From positions 992,001-1,056,000 of the forward strand of contig NZ_NBBJ01000001.1 in the NCBI RefSeq assembly GCF_002197665.1: a DNA stretch of 64,000 bases. Reading direction: 5' to 3'. This DNA is from Sphingomonas mucosissima (GTDB lineage Bacteria; Pseudomonadota; Alphaproteobacteria; Sphingomonadales; Sphingomonadaceae). The position numbers were made by a program, and so were the translations under genes. Of the stretch, positions 46,951 to 56,657 are shown one piece after another; position 1 is the stretch's first letter; each line of letters begins with the position of its first letter. The notes under the pieces were generated by a model, which saw nothing but the letters and a program-made list of their open reading frames with translations, was not told where the DNA came from and did not search any database.

Positions 46951-47175
46951 TTACTTAACGACGTAGGGCAGCAGGCCCAGGTGCCGGGCACGCTTGATCG
47001 CCTGGGCGAGCTCGCGCTGCTTCTTTGCGCTCACCGAAGTGATGCGCGACGGAACGATCTTGCCACGCTCAGAGACGAAGCCCTGCAGCAGACGCACGTC
47101 CTTGTAGTCGATCCGGGGTGCGTCCTTCGCGGAGAAGGGGCAGCTCTTGCGACGGCGGAAGAAGGGACGAGCCAT
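46951..47175 (-). CDS. rpsR: 30S ribosomal protein S18
   Basis: A 74-residue small-subunit protein: [40 protein letters not shown] and [14 protein letters not shown] are the S18 signature. One cysteine sits at the possible zinc position. Its ATG overlaps the rpsF stop by one base (TAATG), so translation is coupled. S18 pairs with S6 in the 30S platform. Confidence 0.97.
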   Translation of the reverse strand: MARPFFRRRKSCPFSAKDAPRIDYKDVRLLQGFVSERGKIVPSRITSVSAKKQRELAQAIKRARHLGLLPYVVK

Positions 47176-47543
47176 TATGCGTTCTCCTCTTCACGACGGC
47201 GACCGCGCTCACGGTCCCGCTCTTGCTTGCGCATCATCACCGACGGGCCCTGCTCATGCGCATCGACCTTGACGGTCATGTAGCGGATGATGTCCTCGTT
47301 GATGGAGTGCTGACGCTCGATCTCGGCAACGGTATCGCCCGGTGCGTCGATCTCCATCATCACGTAATGCGCCTTGCGGTTCTTCACCATGCGATAGGCG
47401 AGGCTGCGCAGACCCCAGGTCTCGGTCTTCACGACCTTGCCCTGATGATCCTCGACGATCTTGGTGACGGCTTCCGCCATCGTGTCCACCTGCGCTTGTG
47501 CCAAATCCTGGCGCGCAAGGAACACGTGCTCATAAAGAGCCAT
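47175..47543 (-). CDS. rpsF: 30S ribosomal protein S6
   Basis: A 122-residue protein beginning [20 protein letters not shown], with [20 protein letters not shown] and [19 protein letters not shown]. The basic C-terminal tail ([13 protein letters not shown]) is typical of alphaproteobacterial S6. It leads the rpsF-rpsR-rplI operon. Confidence 0.97.
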   Translation of the reverse strand: MALYEHVFLARQDLAQAQVDTMAEAVTKIVEDHQGKVVKTETWGLRSLAYRMVKNRKAHYVMMEIDAPGDTVAEIERQHSINEDIIRYMTVKVDAHEQGPSVMMRKQERDRERGRRREEENA

Positions 47544-47686
47544 GTGCTTTCCTTCGTTGGCCGATCGCTGACATGGCCCCGTGCCATGCCCCTCCGACTG
47601 TCGTCCAAAACAGCGAAAGGCGAGGAGACGACGCTCCCCGCCTATGCTGCCGGTCCCTGTACGCGAAACCGGCGAAGAATCAAGCC

Positions 47687-48049
47687 TTAGAAGGCGCGCC
47701 GGATGACGCGCAGGATCGTGCCATTACCGGCAATCAGCACTGCGTCTCGGCCGGAGCGGACCCACTGCTGGCCGCGACCTGGCGCGTACAGGTTCGCCCG
47801 ACGGTATTGGCGATAATCAACAACGCGATAGTTTGCCGCGTAGCGACGATCGAAGCGCTGTCCCTGGCGCCAGTTGCGATAGGCTGGCTGGCGGGAAACG
47901 GTTGTCTTTCTCACAACCGTGCCGTTCGGGCGCTGCTTGACGGTCGTGGTGGTGGTGACGTCGCGTCGTTGCGCCTGCGCACTGGTGGCGATCATCGGCG
48001 TTGCGATCAGCGAGGCTGCGACAATGGCCTGACCCAGCTTTTTGAACAT
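47687..48049 (-). CDS. RcnB-family periplasmic protein
   Basis: A 120-residue exported protein (signal peptide [20 protein letters not shown] to AQA). The mature part has [40 protein letters not shown] and [20 protein letters not shown], the RcnB pattern. RcnB proteins are linked to nickel/cobalt homeostasis in E. coli, but the family is broad in alphaproteobacteria. ATG 48049 has GAGGAG upstream; an ATG nine codons earlier is possible. It stands alone. Confidence 0.85.
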   Translation of the reverse strand: MFKKLGQAIVAASLIATPMIATSAQAQRRDVTTTTTVKQRPNGTVVRKTTVSRQPAYRNWRQGQRFDRRYAANYRVVDYRQYRRANLYAPGRGQQWVRSGRDAVLIAGNGTILRVIRRAF

Positions 48050-48235
48050 GAGATGCTCCTCTTTCCTGCGAAACAAGCGGCGCCGCCGCTGCGGCGTCGA
48101 GAACCAATCTGGGGAGCGTACGTATCCAGCTCTTGTCGTCGGGCTATCGATTTGGTCGCGATTTGTCGCAAAAGGGCGTTGGCGATGAACGCCGGTTCAG
48201 AAAGCAAGCATTTCTACATGCGGCAACGCTAAGCC

Positions 48236-49693
48236 ATGTTCATGACAAGCGCTCGATCAGATGCCCGTGTTCCCAAAGCTCCTGTGCGATCAGGCTGGCT
48301 TTTTGCGGTGTTGCTGGCGATGGCCGCCGCGCTCTTCGTGGGGTGGATCGGCTTCATGGCATCCGACGATTCGCTATACCATGCCGGCGCAATGCGCTGG
48401 CTGATCGATCCACCGTTTGCCGGCAGCGATCACTGGTCGACACGCTTTCCGTTGACCCTCTCCTTCGCCGCCGTGATCGCGGTTTTCGGCAATAACTTCA
48501 CCGCTTTCGCGGTTACCGCCATAATCTTCTATGTCGTTTTGGTCGCGGCAGTCGGGGTCTTCGCGGCGAAAGCCTTCACGCCGCGTACGGGATGGATCGC
48601 CGCCCTGCTCGCCGCGACACTGCCGGTCGTGGTGGTGCATGCCAGCACGGTCAGCGTGGATTTGCTGGAAGCCGCTGCGCTGCTGACGGGCGCCTGGCTG
48701 GTCGGATCGGCTGCGGAGGATCGCGTCGGGCTAATGCGGGCCGCAGCCGGCGGGGCGATGTTCGGGGTCGCGGTGCTTTGCCGGGAAACCAGCGTGCTCG
48801 CGCTTGCGGTGCTCGGCCCACTGCTGATCGGCCGGCCCTTTTCGCGCCGCGTACTGATCGCCTGTGCCTTCGGCGCGGCGCTGGTGCTCGTGGGCGAGGC
48901 CCTCTTCCAATACGCCATGACCGGCGAACCGCTGCGGCGCTACGTCATCGCTTTCAATCACGACGAGCATATCGATCGTGCCGCCAATCATGAGGGCAAC
49001 TTTCTCCTGTGGGCGCCGCTTGATCCGCTGCTCGTCCTCTTGATCAACGATGATTTCGGCCTGTTGTTCTGGATGGCCGGTGTGGCGCTGATCGCCGGGA
49101 CGTGGCGAGTGACGCCGGCAAATCGACGCGCGCCGTTCCTGCTCCTCGCGCTCATCGCGGCCAGCAGCTTCCTGCTCGTTTCGGTTCTTTATACCAAGCT
49201 GGTGCTCAACCCCCGCTATTTCATGCTGGCAGCGCTGGCGGCAATCATCTTGGTCGCAGCATGGCTCGACCGGGTGACGCCGCTGGTCCGCACACTCGTT
49301 CTTGCGCTGCTCGTTTCCACCAACCTGCTGCTCATGAGCGTGGGCAACGCGCATCCCCGGTGGGGCATGGAGGCGCTGGTGCTGGCGGCAGAGGCGCATC
49401 CCCGCGCCACCATCGCTGGGGCCCCTAACGACGTCGCTCGCGCCGACATCGCGATGAACTTTCTGGGACAGTCGAACATCCGGCCGCTGCCCGCACATGG
49501 TGGCGACCTGATCGTTGCGCCCGCGGACGCTGCGCCCGCTGGGAACGTGGTGGCACGCTATCCGTCGCCGCCGACGCGCCTCGGCGCTGCGCTCCGATGG
49601 CTCGGGCTGGAGCCCCTGGTGCCCGCCTCCATCGCGCGCCGCATGTTCACGCCAAGCCCGGACATGGTGCTGGTGCGGCCGCAGGGCGGTTGA
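48236..49693 (+). CDS. GT39-like membrane glycosyltransferase
   Basis: A 485-residue polytopic membrane protein of the PMT/ArnT (GT-C) fold with about 11 helices. The first periplasmic loop has the acid pair in MASDDSLYHAG, the catalytic type of motif, then TVSVDLLEAAALLTGAWLVG and AVLCRETSVLALAVLGPLLI. Such enzymes use polyprenyl-phosphate sugars to modify lipids or proteins in the periplasm. The C-terminal ~100 residues are a soluble domain. No lipid A or protein acceptor gene lies near. It precedes fabD by 52 bp on the same strand, but co-transcription is uncertain. Confidence 0.8.
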   Translation: MFMTSARSDARVPKAPVRSGWLFAVLLAMAAALFVGWIGFMASDDSLYHAGAMRWLIDPPFAGSDHWSTRFPLTLSFAAVIAVFGNNFTAFAVTAIIFYVVLVAAVGVFAAKAFTPRTGWIAALLAATLPVVVVHASTVSVDLLEAAALLTGAWLVGSAAEDRVGLMRAAAGGAMFGVAVLCRETSVLALAVLGPLLIGRPFSRRVLIACAFGAALVLVGEALFQYAMTGEPLRRYVIAFNHDEHIDRAANHEGNFLLWAPLDPLLVLLINDDFGLLFWMAGVALIAGTWRVTPANRRAPFLLLALIAASSFLLVSVLYTKLVLNPRYFMLAALAAIILVAAWLDRVTPLVRTLVLALLVSTNLLLMSVGNAHPRWGMEALVLAAEAHPRATIAGAPNDVARADIAMNFLGQSNIRPLPAHGGDLIVAPADAAPAGNVVARYPSPPTRLGAALRWLGLEPLVPASIARRMFTPSPDMVLVRPQGG

Positions 49694-49745
49694 CCCCGCC
49701 GCCCTGACCGCTCTACCGCGCGCCTCTTCGATTTGGGAGAGGCAG

Positions 49746-50681
49746 ATGCGAGCGTTCATCTTTCCGGGGCAGGGCAGTCAGGCAGTCGGCATGGGCCAGG
49801 CGCTGGCCGCGGCCAGTTCCCATGCGCGTGATGTCTTCGGCGAAGTGGACGATGCGCTGGGCCAAAGCCTCTTTCGGCTGATGACGGAAGGTCCGGCAGA
49901 CGAACTGACGCTAACTGAGAATGCCCAGCCCGCAATCATGGCCAATGCGCTCGCCACCCTGCGCGTGCTGGAGAAGGAAGGCGGCGTCCGCCTGGCGGAA
50001 AAGGCGGATCTCGTCGCCGGTCACAGCTTGGGCGAGTATAGCGCGCTCTGTGCCGCGGGTGCGCTCGATCTTTCCACCACGGCGCGATTGCTGAAGCTGC
50101 GCGGCCAGGCAATGCAGGCCGCTGTGCCGGTGGGCGAGGGCGGCATGGCAGCGTTGCTGGGTGCGGATCTTGCGAAGGCTGAGGCGATCGCATCCGCCGC
50201 TGCCGAGGGCGAGGTCTGCACCGTCGCGAATGATAATGATCCAAGCCAGGTTGTGATCTCGGGCGCCAAGGCGGCGATTGATCGCGCGATTGCGCTGGCA
50301 AAGGACCATGGTGCGAAGCGCGCGATCGCGCTCCCCGTCTCCGCCCCGTTTCACTGCCCGCTGATGCAGCCCGCCGCCGACGCGATGGAGAAAGCGTTGG
50401 CGAGCGCGCAGGTCTCGGCACCGCTCGTGCCGGTCTACGCGAATGTCATCGCGGCGCCGGCGAGTGACCCCGACACCATTCGCCGCCTGCTCGTCGAGCA
50501 GGTGACCGGCATGGTGCGTTGGCGCGAGTCGGTGCTGGCGATGGTTGATGCTGGCGTATCCGAGTTCGTTGAATTCGGCGGCAAGGTGCTGGCGCCGATG
50601 GTCAAGCGGATTGCGCCGGACGTAACCGCGGTCAGCATCGTGTCGATGGACGATGTCGAAGGCTTGCTGAAGAGCCTGTGA
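49746..50681 (+). CDS. fabD: Malonyl-CoA:ACP transacylase
   Basis: FabD loads malonyl groups onto ACP for fatty acid synthesis. The start MRAFIFPGQGSQAVGMG is the family N-terminus; the nucleophile Ser94 is in AGHSLGEYSAL, and His203 in VSAPFHCPLMQ completes the dyad. 311 residues, typical length. ATG 49746 has GGGAGAGG upstream. The frame stays open further upstream but without similarity. First gene of a fab block with fabG, acpP and fabF. Confidence 0.96.
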   Translation: MRAFIFPGQGSQAVGMGQALAAASSHARDVFGEVDDALGQSLFRLMTEGPADELTLTENAQPAIMANALATLRVLEKEGGVRLAEKADLVAGHSLGEYSALCAAGALDLSTTARLLKLRGQAMQAAVPVGEGGMAALLGADLAKAEAIASAAAEGEVCTVANDNDPSQVVISGAKAAIDRAIALAKDHGAKRAIALPVSAPFHCPLMQPAADAMEKALASAQVSAPLVPVYANVIAAPASDPDTIRRLLVEQVTGMVRWRESVLAMVDAGVSEFVEFGGKVLAPMVKRIAPDVTAVSIVSMDDVEGLLKSL

Positions 50682-50771
50682 GGCTGATGCATCAATATGC
50701 CGGGGCAGACGTTGCGCGCTCGGTATCGGCATCCGCGTGCTGTGCGCCGGATGTGAATACAGGAGATTGAT

Positions 50772-51512
50772 ATGTTCGACCTCACGGGAATGACGGCGCT
50801 GGTAACCGGCGCGTCCGGCGGCATCGGCTCGGCGATCGCGCAGGCCCTGGCGGCGCAAGGCGCACGCCTCGCCGTGTCGGGCTCCAATGCCGAAAAACTG
50901 GCGACCTTCTGCGGTGAGCTTGGCGGCGATCACGTGGCGGTGCCGGCGAATCTGTCCGATGCGGCTGCGGTCGACGGCCTCGTTCCCGCTGCGCTGGAGG
51001 CGCTTGGTGGCCGGCTCGACATCCTGGTCAACAACGCCGGCGTGACGCGCGACAATCTCACGATGCGGATGAAGGATGACGAATGGGATCAGGTGATCCG
51101 CGTCAATCTGGAGGCCGCATTCCGGCTGATGCGGGCGGCAGCCAAGCCGATGATGAAGCAGCGGTTCGGCCGCGTGATCTCCATCACGTCGGTGGTAGGG
51201 CAGACCGGCAATCCGGGGCAGGCGAACTATGCGGCGTCTAAGGCCGGCCTCGTAGGCATGTCAAAGGCGGTCGCGCAGGAGCTCGCAAGCCGTAACGTCA
51301 CGGTCAATTGCGTCGCGCCGGGCTTTATCCGATCCGCGATGACCGATGGGCTCCCCGAAGCCCAGAAGGCCGCGCTTCTCACCAAGATCCCCGCCGGTGA
51401 TCTGGGCAAGGGGGAAGACGTGGCCGCGGCGGTGGTGTATCTGGCCTCGCGCGAGGCCGGCTATGTCACCGGACAGACCCTGCACGTGAACGGCGGGATG
51501 GCGATGGTCTAA
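50772..51512 (+). CDS. fabG: 3-oxoacyl-ACP reductase FabG
   Basis: Reduces 3-oxoacyl-ACP with NADPH in fatty acid elongation. An SDR of 246 residues with TGASGGIG (12-19), NNAG (87-90), and the catalytic Ser140, Tyr153 and Lys157 ([11 protein letters not shown]). The end [17 protein letters not shown] is characteristic of FabG. AGGAG lies before ATG 50772. It sits between fabD and acpP, which settles the assignment among SDRs. Confidence 0.95.
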   Translation: MFDLTGMTALVTGASGGIGSAIAQALAAQGARLAVSGSNAEKLATFCGELGGDHVAVPANLSDAAAVDGLVPAALEALGGRLDILVNNAGVTRDNLTMRMKDDEWDQVIRVNLEAAFRLMRAAAKPMMKQRFGRVISITSVVGQTGNPGQANYAASKAGLVGMSKAVAQELASRNVTVNCVAPGFIRSAMTDGLPEAQKAALLTKIPAGDLGKGEDVAAAVVYLASREAGYVTGQTLHVNGGMAMV

Positions 51513-51592
51513 AGCAGACTTGTATCGCAACGAACCCCGTTCTACCTGCGTTCAGGATTCAACAACCCCTCGACGAAACAAAGGGAATATAT

Positions 51593-51829
51593 ATGAGCGA
51601 GACCGCCGACCGCGTGAAGAAGATCGTCGTCGAGCATCTCGGCGTCGAAGCCGACAAGGTGACCGAAGACGCCAGCTTCATCGACGATCTCGGCGCGGAC
51701 AGCCTCGACATCGTCGAGCTGGTGATGGCATTCGAGGAAGAGTTCGGTGTGGAAATCCCGGACGACGCCGCCGAAAAGATCACCACCGTGCGTGACGCGA
51801 TCACTTATATCGACGAGCACAAGGGCTGA
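51593..51829 (+). CDS. acpP: Acyl carrier protein
   Basis: A 78-residue acidic four-helix protein that carries growing acyl chains on phosphopantetheine at Ser37, in [15 protein letters not shown]. The start [20 protein letters not shown] and end [16 protein letters not shown] are typical. AAGGGAATATAT precedes ATG 51593. Confidence 0.98.
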   Translation: MSETADRVKKIVVEHLGVEADKVTEDASFIDDLGADSLDIVELVMAFEEEFGVEIPDDAAEKITTVRDAITYIDEHKG

Positions 51830-51882
51830 TCGCGCACGGGGCAGTGGGCTTTGAGCCTGCGCTGCCTCGGCCCGGATTTGAG

Positions 51883-51920
51883 CGGCTCCCCGTCCCCGGC
51901 TAGAGGGCGGGGAGCCGTTT
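51883..51920 (+). terminator. Hairpin between acpP and fabF
   Basis: CGGCTCCCCG pairs with CGGGGAGCCG (10 bp, 15-base loop), followed by TTTCGTT. It lies 26 bp before fabF and could be a partial terminator that sets acpP transcripts above fabF. Confidence 0.6.
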
Positions 51921-51946
51921 CGTTGTAATGTTCATGGAGTAGCGCA

Positions 51947-53206
51947 ATGCGCCGCGTCGTCGTCACCGGTCTTGGCCTCGTTACCCCGCTCGGGGCAGAC
52001 GTGGAGAAAGTTTGGGCCCGTCTTATCGCCGGTAAATCCGGCGCCGCGCCCATCACGCGCTTTGACGCTTCTGATCAGAAGTGTCGCATTGCGTGCGAGG
52101 TGAAGCCGGCGGACCATGAATATGGGTTCGACGCGTCCAAACGGGTGGATCACAAGGTTCAACGTCAGGTTGATCCTTTCATCGTCTATGGCATCGATGC
52201 AGCAGGTCAGGCGCTCGAGGACGCAGGTCTGACCGAGATGACCGAAGAAGAGCGCTACCGCGCTGGTTGCTCGATCGGGTCGGGCATCGGTGGCCTGCCG
52301 GGCATCGAGATCGAGTCGATCGTCCGCCACGAAAAGGGTCCTAGCCGGGTGAGCCCGCACTTCGTGCACGGCCGTCTGATCAACCTCATTTCCGGCCAGG
52401 TCAGCATCAAGTACGGCTTGATGGGGCCGAACCATGCCGTGGTGACGGCGTGCTCCACCGGCGCGCACTCCATCGGTGACGCTGCCCGGATGATTGCGAT
52501 GGACGATGCCGACGTGATGCTGGCGGGCGGCGCCGAGAGCGCGATCTGCCCGCTTGGCATTGCCGGCTTCGCGCAGGCGCGGGCGCTCAGCACCAATTTC
52601 AACGATCAACCCGAGAAGGCCAGCCGCCCGTACGACAAGGATCGCGACGGCTTCGTCATGGGCGAAGGCGCCGGCGTGGTGGTGCTCGAGGAATATGGGC
52701 GGGCCAAGGCGCGCGGCGCGAGGATCTATGCCGAAGTGATCGGCTACGGCCTGTCGGGCGATGCTTATCACGTCACCGCGCCGCATCCCGAAGGCTCGGG
52801 CGCCTTCCGCGCGATGGAGATGGCGATGCGCAGGTCCGGTCTCCAGCTGGAGGACATCGACTATATCAATGCGCATGGCACCTCCACGCCGCTCGGTGAC
52901 GAACTGGAGCTCGGTGCCGTCCGCCGGCTCTTCGGCGACCATATCGGCTCGCTCTCGATGTCCTCGACCAAATCCGCGATCGGCCATCTTCTTGGCGGGG
53001 CGGGTGCGGTGGAGAGCATCTTCTGCATTCTCGCGATGCGTGACCAGATCGTGCCGCCGACGCTGAACCTCGACAACCCGAGCGATAATTGCGCCGGTGT
53101 CGATCTTGTGCCGCATGTCGCGAAGAAGCGGCAGGTGCGCGCCGTGCTGAACAACAGCTTTGGTTTTGGCGGCACCAATGCGTCGCTGGTCATGAAGGCC
53201 ATCTGA
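51947..53206 (+). CDS. fabF: 3-oxoacyl-ACP synthase II
   Basis: A condensing enzyme that extends acyl-ACP by two carbons. Thiolase fold of 419 residues with active-site Cys169 in TACSTGAHSIGD, His310 in INAHGTSTPLGD, and His347 in STKSAIGHLLGGAG. NSFGFGGTNASLVM closes the fold. All catalytic residues are present. It follows acpP after a hairpin and precedes mltG by about 80 bp on the same strand. Confidence 0.97.
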   Translation: MRRVVVTGLGLVTPLGADVEKVWARLIAGKSGAAPITRFDASDQKCRIACEVKPADHEYGFDASKRVDHKVQRQVDPFIVYGIDAAGQALEDAGLTEMTEEERYRAGCSIGSGIGGLPGIEIESIVRHEKGPSRVSPHFVHGRLINLISGQVSIKYGLMGPNHAVVTACSTGAHSIGDAARMIAMDDADVMLAGGAESAICPLGIAGFAQARALSTNFNDQPEKASRPYDKDRDGFVMGEGAGVVVLEEYGRAKARGARIYAEVIGYGLSGDAYHVTAPHPEGSGAFRAMEMAMRRSGLQLEDIDYINAHGTSTPLGDELELGAVRRLFGDHIGSLSMSSTKSAIGHLLGGAGAVESIFCILAMRDQIVPPTLNLDNPSDNCAGVDLVPHVAKKRQVRAVLNNSFGFGGTNASLVMKAI

Positions 53207-53288
53207 TCGCAATCGCCTGCTCCGGCCTCGGCCGGAGCGTATTTCTTGGCCGGCCATGAACTGGACCTCCGGCCACCGCCGGGGTGAA

Positions 53289-54260
53289 ATGATGCGCAAG
53301 GCTGGTTGCCTGGGATTGTTAATCGGTCTTGCGCTGATTGCCGCGCTCGCCTGGGTGGCGCGTGACTGGTCGGGCGAAGGCCCGGCGCCCAAGCCGCTGG
53401 CGGTGGTGGTTCCGGAGGGCGCAAGCCTCGCCCGCGCGGCGGGCGAAATGGAGAAGCAGGGCGCCATCCGTTCGGCCTGGCGCTTCCGCGGCTACGCCCG
53501 CTTTTTTGGCACAGGCAAGCCTATCAAGGCGGGGGAATATGCTATTCCCGCACGCGCCAGCGCGTCCGATATCCTGACCTTGCTTGAGGACGGCAAGGTG
53601 CGCCAGCGCCTCGTGCCGGTGCCGGAAGGATATCCGTCTATCCTGGTGCACGAGGCACTCATGCGCGCCGAGGGGCTTTCCGGCGATGTCGCCGTGCCAC
53701 GTGAAGGCTCCGTGCTTCCGGACAGCTACGCTTATCAACTAAACGACACACGCGCGGCGGTGCTGGCGCGAATGCAGAAGGCGATGACAGATTATCTCGC
53801 GCGCGCGTGGGAGAAGCGCACGCCGGCAAGCGTCGTGAAGTCTCCGGAGGAAGCGGTGATCCTCGCATCGGTCGTGGAGAAGGAAACCGGCAAGCCCTCC
53901 GAGCGTCGGATGGTTGCTGCCGTTTATACCAACCGCTTGAAGCTCGGGATGCCGCTCCAGGCGGACCCCACGGTCATTTACCCGATCACCAAGGGCAAGC
54001 CGCTTGGTCGCCGCATCAAACGGTCCGAACTGCAGGCAAAGAACGGCTACAACACCTACGCCAGCGCTGGTCTGCCGATCGGCCCGATCGCGAACCCGGG
54101 GCGCGAATCGATCGACGCCGTTCTTGATCCGGCAAAAACGTCCGCGCTCTACTTCGTGGCCGATGGCACGGGCAGACACGTGTTTGCCGACACGTTGGCG
54201 CAGCACAATGCGAACGTGGCGAAATGGTATGCGATCCGCCGCGCCCGGGGAGAGATGTAG
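53289..54260 (+). CDS. mltG: Endolytic transglycosylase MltG
   Basis: An inner-membrane lytic transglycosylase (YceG-like) that cuts nascent glycan strands and ends their growth. After an N-terminal membrane helix (CLGLLIGLALIAALAWVA) comes a LysM-like part and the catalytic domain with the Glu in ILASVVEKETGKPSERRMV, VYTNRLKLGMPLQADPTVIY and YNTYASAGLPIGPIANPG. ATG 53289 is preceded by GGGGTGAA; the frame is open 11 codons upstream. About 323 residues, usual length. Confidence 0.93.
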   Translation: MMRKAGCLGLLIGLALIAALAWVARDWSGEGPAPKPLAVVVPEGASLARAAGEMEKQGAIRSAWRFRGYARFFGTGKPIKAGEYAIPARASASDILTLLEDGKVRQRLVPVPEGYPSILVHEALMRAEGLSGDVAVPREGSVLPDSYAYQLNDTRAAVLARMQKAMTDYLARAWEKRTPASVVKSPEEAVILASVVEKETGKPSERRMVAAVYTNRLKLGMPLQADPTVIYPITKGKPLGRRIKRSELQAKNGYNTYASAGLPIGPIANPGRESIDAVLDPAKTSALYFVADGTGRHVFADTLAQHNANVAKWYAIRRARGEM

Positions 54261-54323
54261 GCTGTTCAATTCACGGCTCGCGGGCGTAGAAGTGTTCATC
54301 CTCATCACGGACTCGCCCCGTTC

Positions 54324-56657
54324 TTGACCACGCCTATGTTAATTGCCGCTGGCGTCGTCCTGTTGTTGCTGGTCAGCGCCGCTACCGCCGTGCTCCACCG
54401 CGGCCTCAAGGCGCTCGCCGCGGCGCGGGGTCAGGCCCAGCGGTTGTCACTAGCGGAGGGGCTGCTGGCGAGCGCCCCGATGCAGCCGATCCTGATCCGC
54501 GGCGACCATCGCATCGAGATGCCGGCGCGGATTGCTGACCTTTTTGGCCTGGTGCAGCCACCGACAGATTTCGACGGGTTGAGCGCTGCTGGTGGCGGCC
54601 TCGATCCGCGCGATGCGGAACAGCTGCTCGCCGACGTGAAGACGGTTCAGCGGTCCGGCGGATCGTTCGTGCGGCAGGTCCGGCCGCGCGGCGCCGCGCG
54701 CACGCTGACGCTGCGTGGTGCCAGGGCGCCGATGGGTACCGAAACCACGGACGTCGTGATCTGGGTTCATGACGCCAGTGAGGCGCAGGAAGAAGTGGAG
54801 CGGCTCGCCGCAGAGCAGGCGCAGGTTCGCGACGCTTTTGATGCGCTGACCGGCCTGATCGAAGCCGCTCCGTTGCCGATGTGGTATCGCGGGCCGGACC
54901 TGCGCCTGTCCATGGTCAACTCCGCTTATGTTCAGGCTGTGGAAGGCGCCGATGCTGCCGACGTCGTCGCCCGCGGCGTGGAGCTGATCGAAGGATCTGG
55001 CCAAGGGGGGCCGTTGGCAGGCGCGGCGGCGGCACGGGAATCAAACCGACCGGAGGTTCGAGTGTTGCCCGCCACCATCGGCGGGGCGCGCCGATCGATG
55101 CAGCTGTACGACGTTCCGCTGCCCGGCGGCGGCGTTGCCGGGTTCGCCATCGACGTGGAGGAGCTTGAAGAAGCCCGCGCGCGTGAGCACCGTTTCGCGG
55201 CCGCGCAACGCGCCATGCTGGACCGCCTGTCGGCCGGTGTGGCCCAGTTCGGCCGCGATCGGTCGATGATCTTTTGCAATCAGCCGTTCCGGCGAATGTT
55301 TGCGATGCGCGGCGAGTGGTTGACCGATCGACCGGAGTTCGACCGGGTGCTCGAGCGTATGCGCGAGGCAAATCGCCTGCCGGAGGTGCGCGATTTTCCA
55401 GGCTGGAAAGCGGAGCGGCGGGACTGGTTCACCCGCACCGACGCGGCTACCGAAGAAACTTGGCATCTTCCCGGCGGTGTCCACATCCGCGTGCTTGCCC
55501 AGATGCTGCCCGACGGCGGCCTCTTGCTGATCTTCGAGGACCGCACCGAGGAGGTGCAGCTCGCGTCCGCCAGGGACACGCTGCTCCGCGTGCGAACCGC
55601 CACCTTCGATAACCTGTTCGAGGCATTGGGCGTGTTCGCTGCCGATGGCCGGCTTCAGCTTTGGAACAATCGGTTCCGCGCACTCTGGGAGTTCGAGGAG
55701 GAGTTCCTGAACGGTCACCCCAGGGTGGATGCCGTTGCGGAAAAGATCGCACCCAAGCTGCGCACACCCAACAGGGCGACGCTGGTGACAGAACTCGTTC
55801 GCTCCGCAACGAGCGATCGGCAGCAGCGCAGCGGGCGGGTGGCGCTCGCAGATGGCCGGCATTTCGCGTTTGCCGCGGTTCCTTTGCCGGATGGCAACGC
55901 GCTGTTCACGATGCTGGACATCAGCGACAGCCGGCGCGCGGAACAGGCGCTGCGCGATCGCGCCGCTGCGCTTGAAGCGGCCAACAAGGTGAAGACGGCG
56001 TTCGTCGCGAACATGAGCTACGAGCTGCGCACGCCGTTGACCTCGATCAGCGGCTTCGCCGAAATGCTTCAAGCCGGCTATGCAGGCGCGCTGACCGAGC
56101 AGGCGGATCAATATGTCGCGGCGATCCTCGACTCGGTCAGCCGGCTGGGCGTGTTGATCGACGAAGTGCTCGATCTGACCCAAGGCGAGCGCGACATGCC
56201 GCTACGGCGCGAGACGGTCGATCTCGAGGAGGTCGCGCGTGCGGCGGCAGCGGCAGTGGCGGACTCGGCAGCCGAAAGGGACATCGACTTCGCGACCGAA
56301 ATCGCTTCCAGCGCCGGGCATCTGAACGGCGACGTGCGCCGCATCCGCGAGACGATGGAGCATCTGCTGCGACACGCCATCAACGCTGCGGCGAGGGGCG
56401 GGCGCGTGCTGCTCCACGTCGATGGCACGGACGAACATGCCCGCATCATCGTGTCGGATGACGGCGATGGTATGGACGAGGAAGCCGCGCGGCACGCCTT
56501 TGACCGGTTTGCCAAGCCAACGACGACGCGCGGGGTACGCGCGCTGGATCTTGGCTTGCCGCTCGCGAAGCAGTTCGTCGAGGCGCACGGCGGCAGTATC
56601 TCGCTCGTCAGCGAGGTCGGGGCCGGGACCTTGGTCAAGGTGGAGCTGCCGCGATGA
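54324..56657 (+). CDS. divL: DivL-like PAS tyrosine (pseudo)kinase
   Basis: A 777-residue membrane sensor: one N-terminal helix, then several PAS regions and a histidine-kinase-like core. In the dimerisation box the normally phosphorylated His is Tyr566 (ANMSYELRTPLTSISGF), the hallmark of DivL, which in Caulobacter binds DivK and controls CckA. The expected N-box Asn is not found (HLLRHAINAAARGG), while the G1 loop VSDDGDGMDEEAA and LGLPLAKQFVEAHGGSIS remain. Its ATGA end overlaps tsaE, as in other alphaproteobacteria. Start TTG 54324 or ATG 54336 is unclear. It probably works as a scaffold in cell-cycle signalling rather than as a kinase. Confidence 0.85.
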   Translation: MTTPMLIAAGVVLLLLVSAATAVLHRGLKALAAARGQAQRLSLAEGLLASAPMQPILIRGDHRIEMPARIADLFGLVQPPTDFDGLSAAGGGLDPRDAEQLLADVKTVQRSGGSFVRQVRPRGAARTLTLRGARAPMGTETTDVVIWVHDASEAQEEVERLAAEQAQVRDAFDALTGLIEAAPLPMWYRGPDLRLSMVNSAYVQAVEGADAADVVARGVELIEGSGQGGPLAGAAAARESNRPEVRVLPATIGGARRSMQLYDVPLPGGGVAGFAIDVEELEEARAREHRFAAAQRAMLDRLSAGVAQFGRDRSMIFCNQPFRRMFAMRGEWLTDRPEFDRVLERMREANRLPEVRDFPGWKAERRDWFTRTDAATEETWHLPGGVHIRVLAQMLPDGGLLLIFEDRTEEVQLASARDTLLRVRTATFDNLFEALGVFAADGRLQLWNNRFRALWEFEEEFLNGHPRVDAVAEKIAPKLRTPNRATLVTELVRSATSDRQQRSGRVALADGRHFAFAAVPLPDGNALFTMLDISDSRRAEQALRDRAAALEAANKVKTAFVANMSYELRTPLTSISGFAEMLQAGYAGALTEQADQYVAAILDSVSRLGVLIDEVLDLTQGERDMPLRRETVDLEEVARAAAAAVADSAAERDIDFATEIASSAGHLNGDVRRIRETMEHLLRHAINAAARGGRVLLHVDGTDEHARIIVSDDGDGMDEEAARHAFDRFAKPTTTRGVRALDLGLPLAKQFVEAHGGSISLVSEVGAGTLVKVELPR

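Noticed and set aside
51932..53467. 511-codon minus-strand frame opposite fabF
   Set aside because: Shadow of fabF and mltG; composition is His/Arg/Gly-rich and no motif or ribosome site is seen.
55041..56183. 380-codon minus-strand frame opposite divL
   Set aside because: Typical high-GC antisense frame inside a firmly identified gene.
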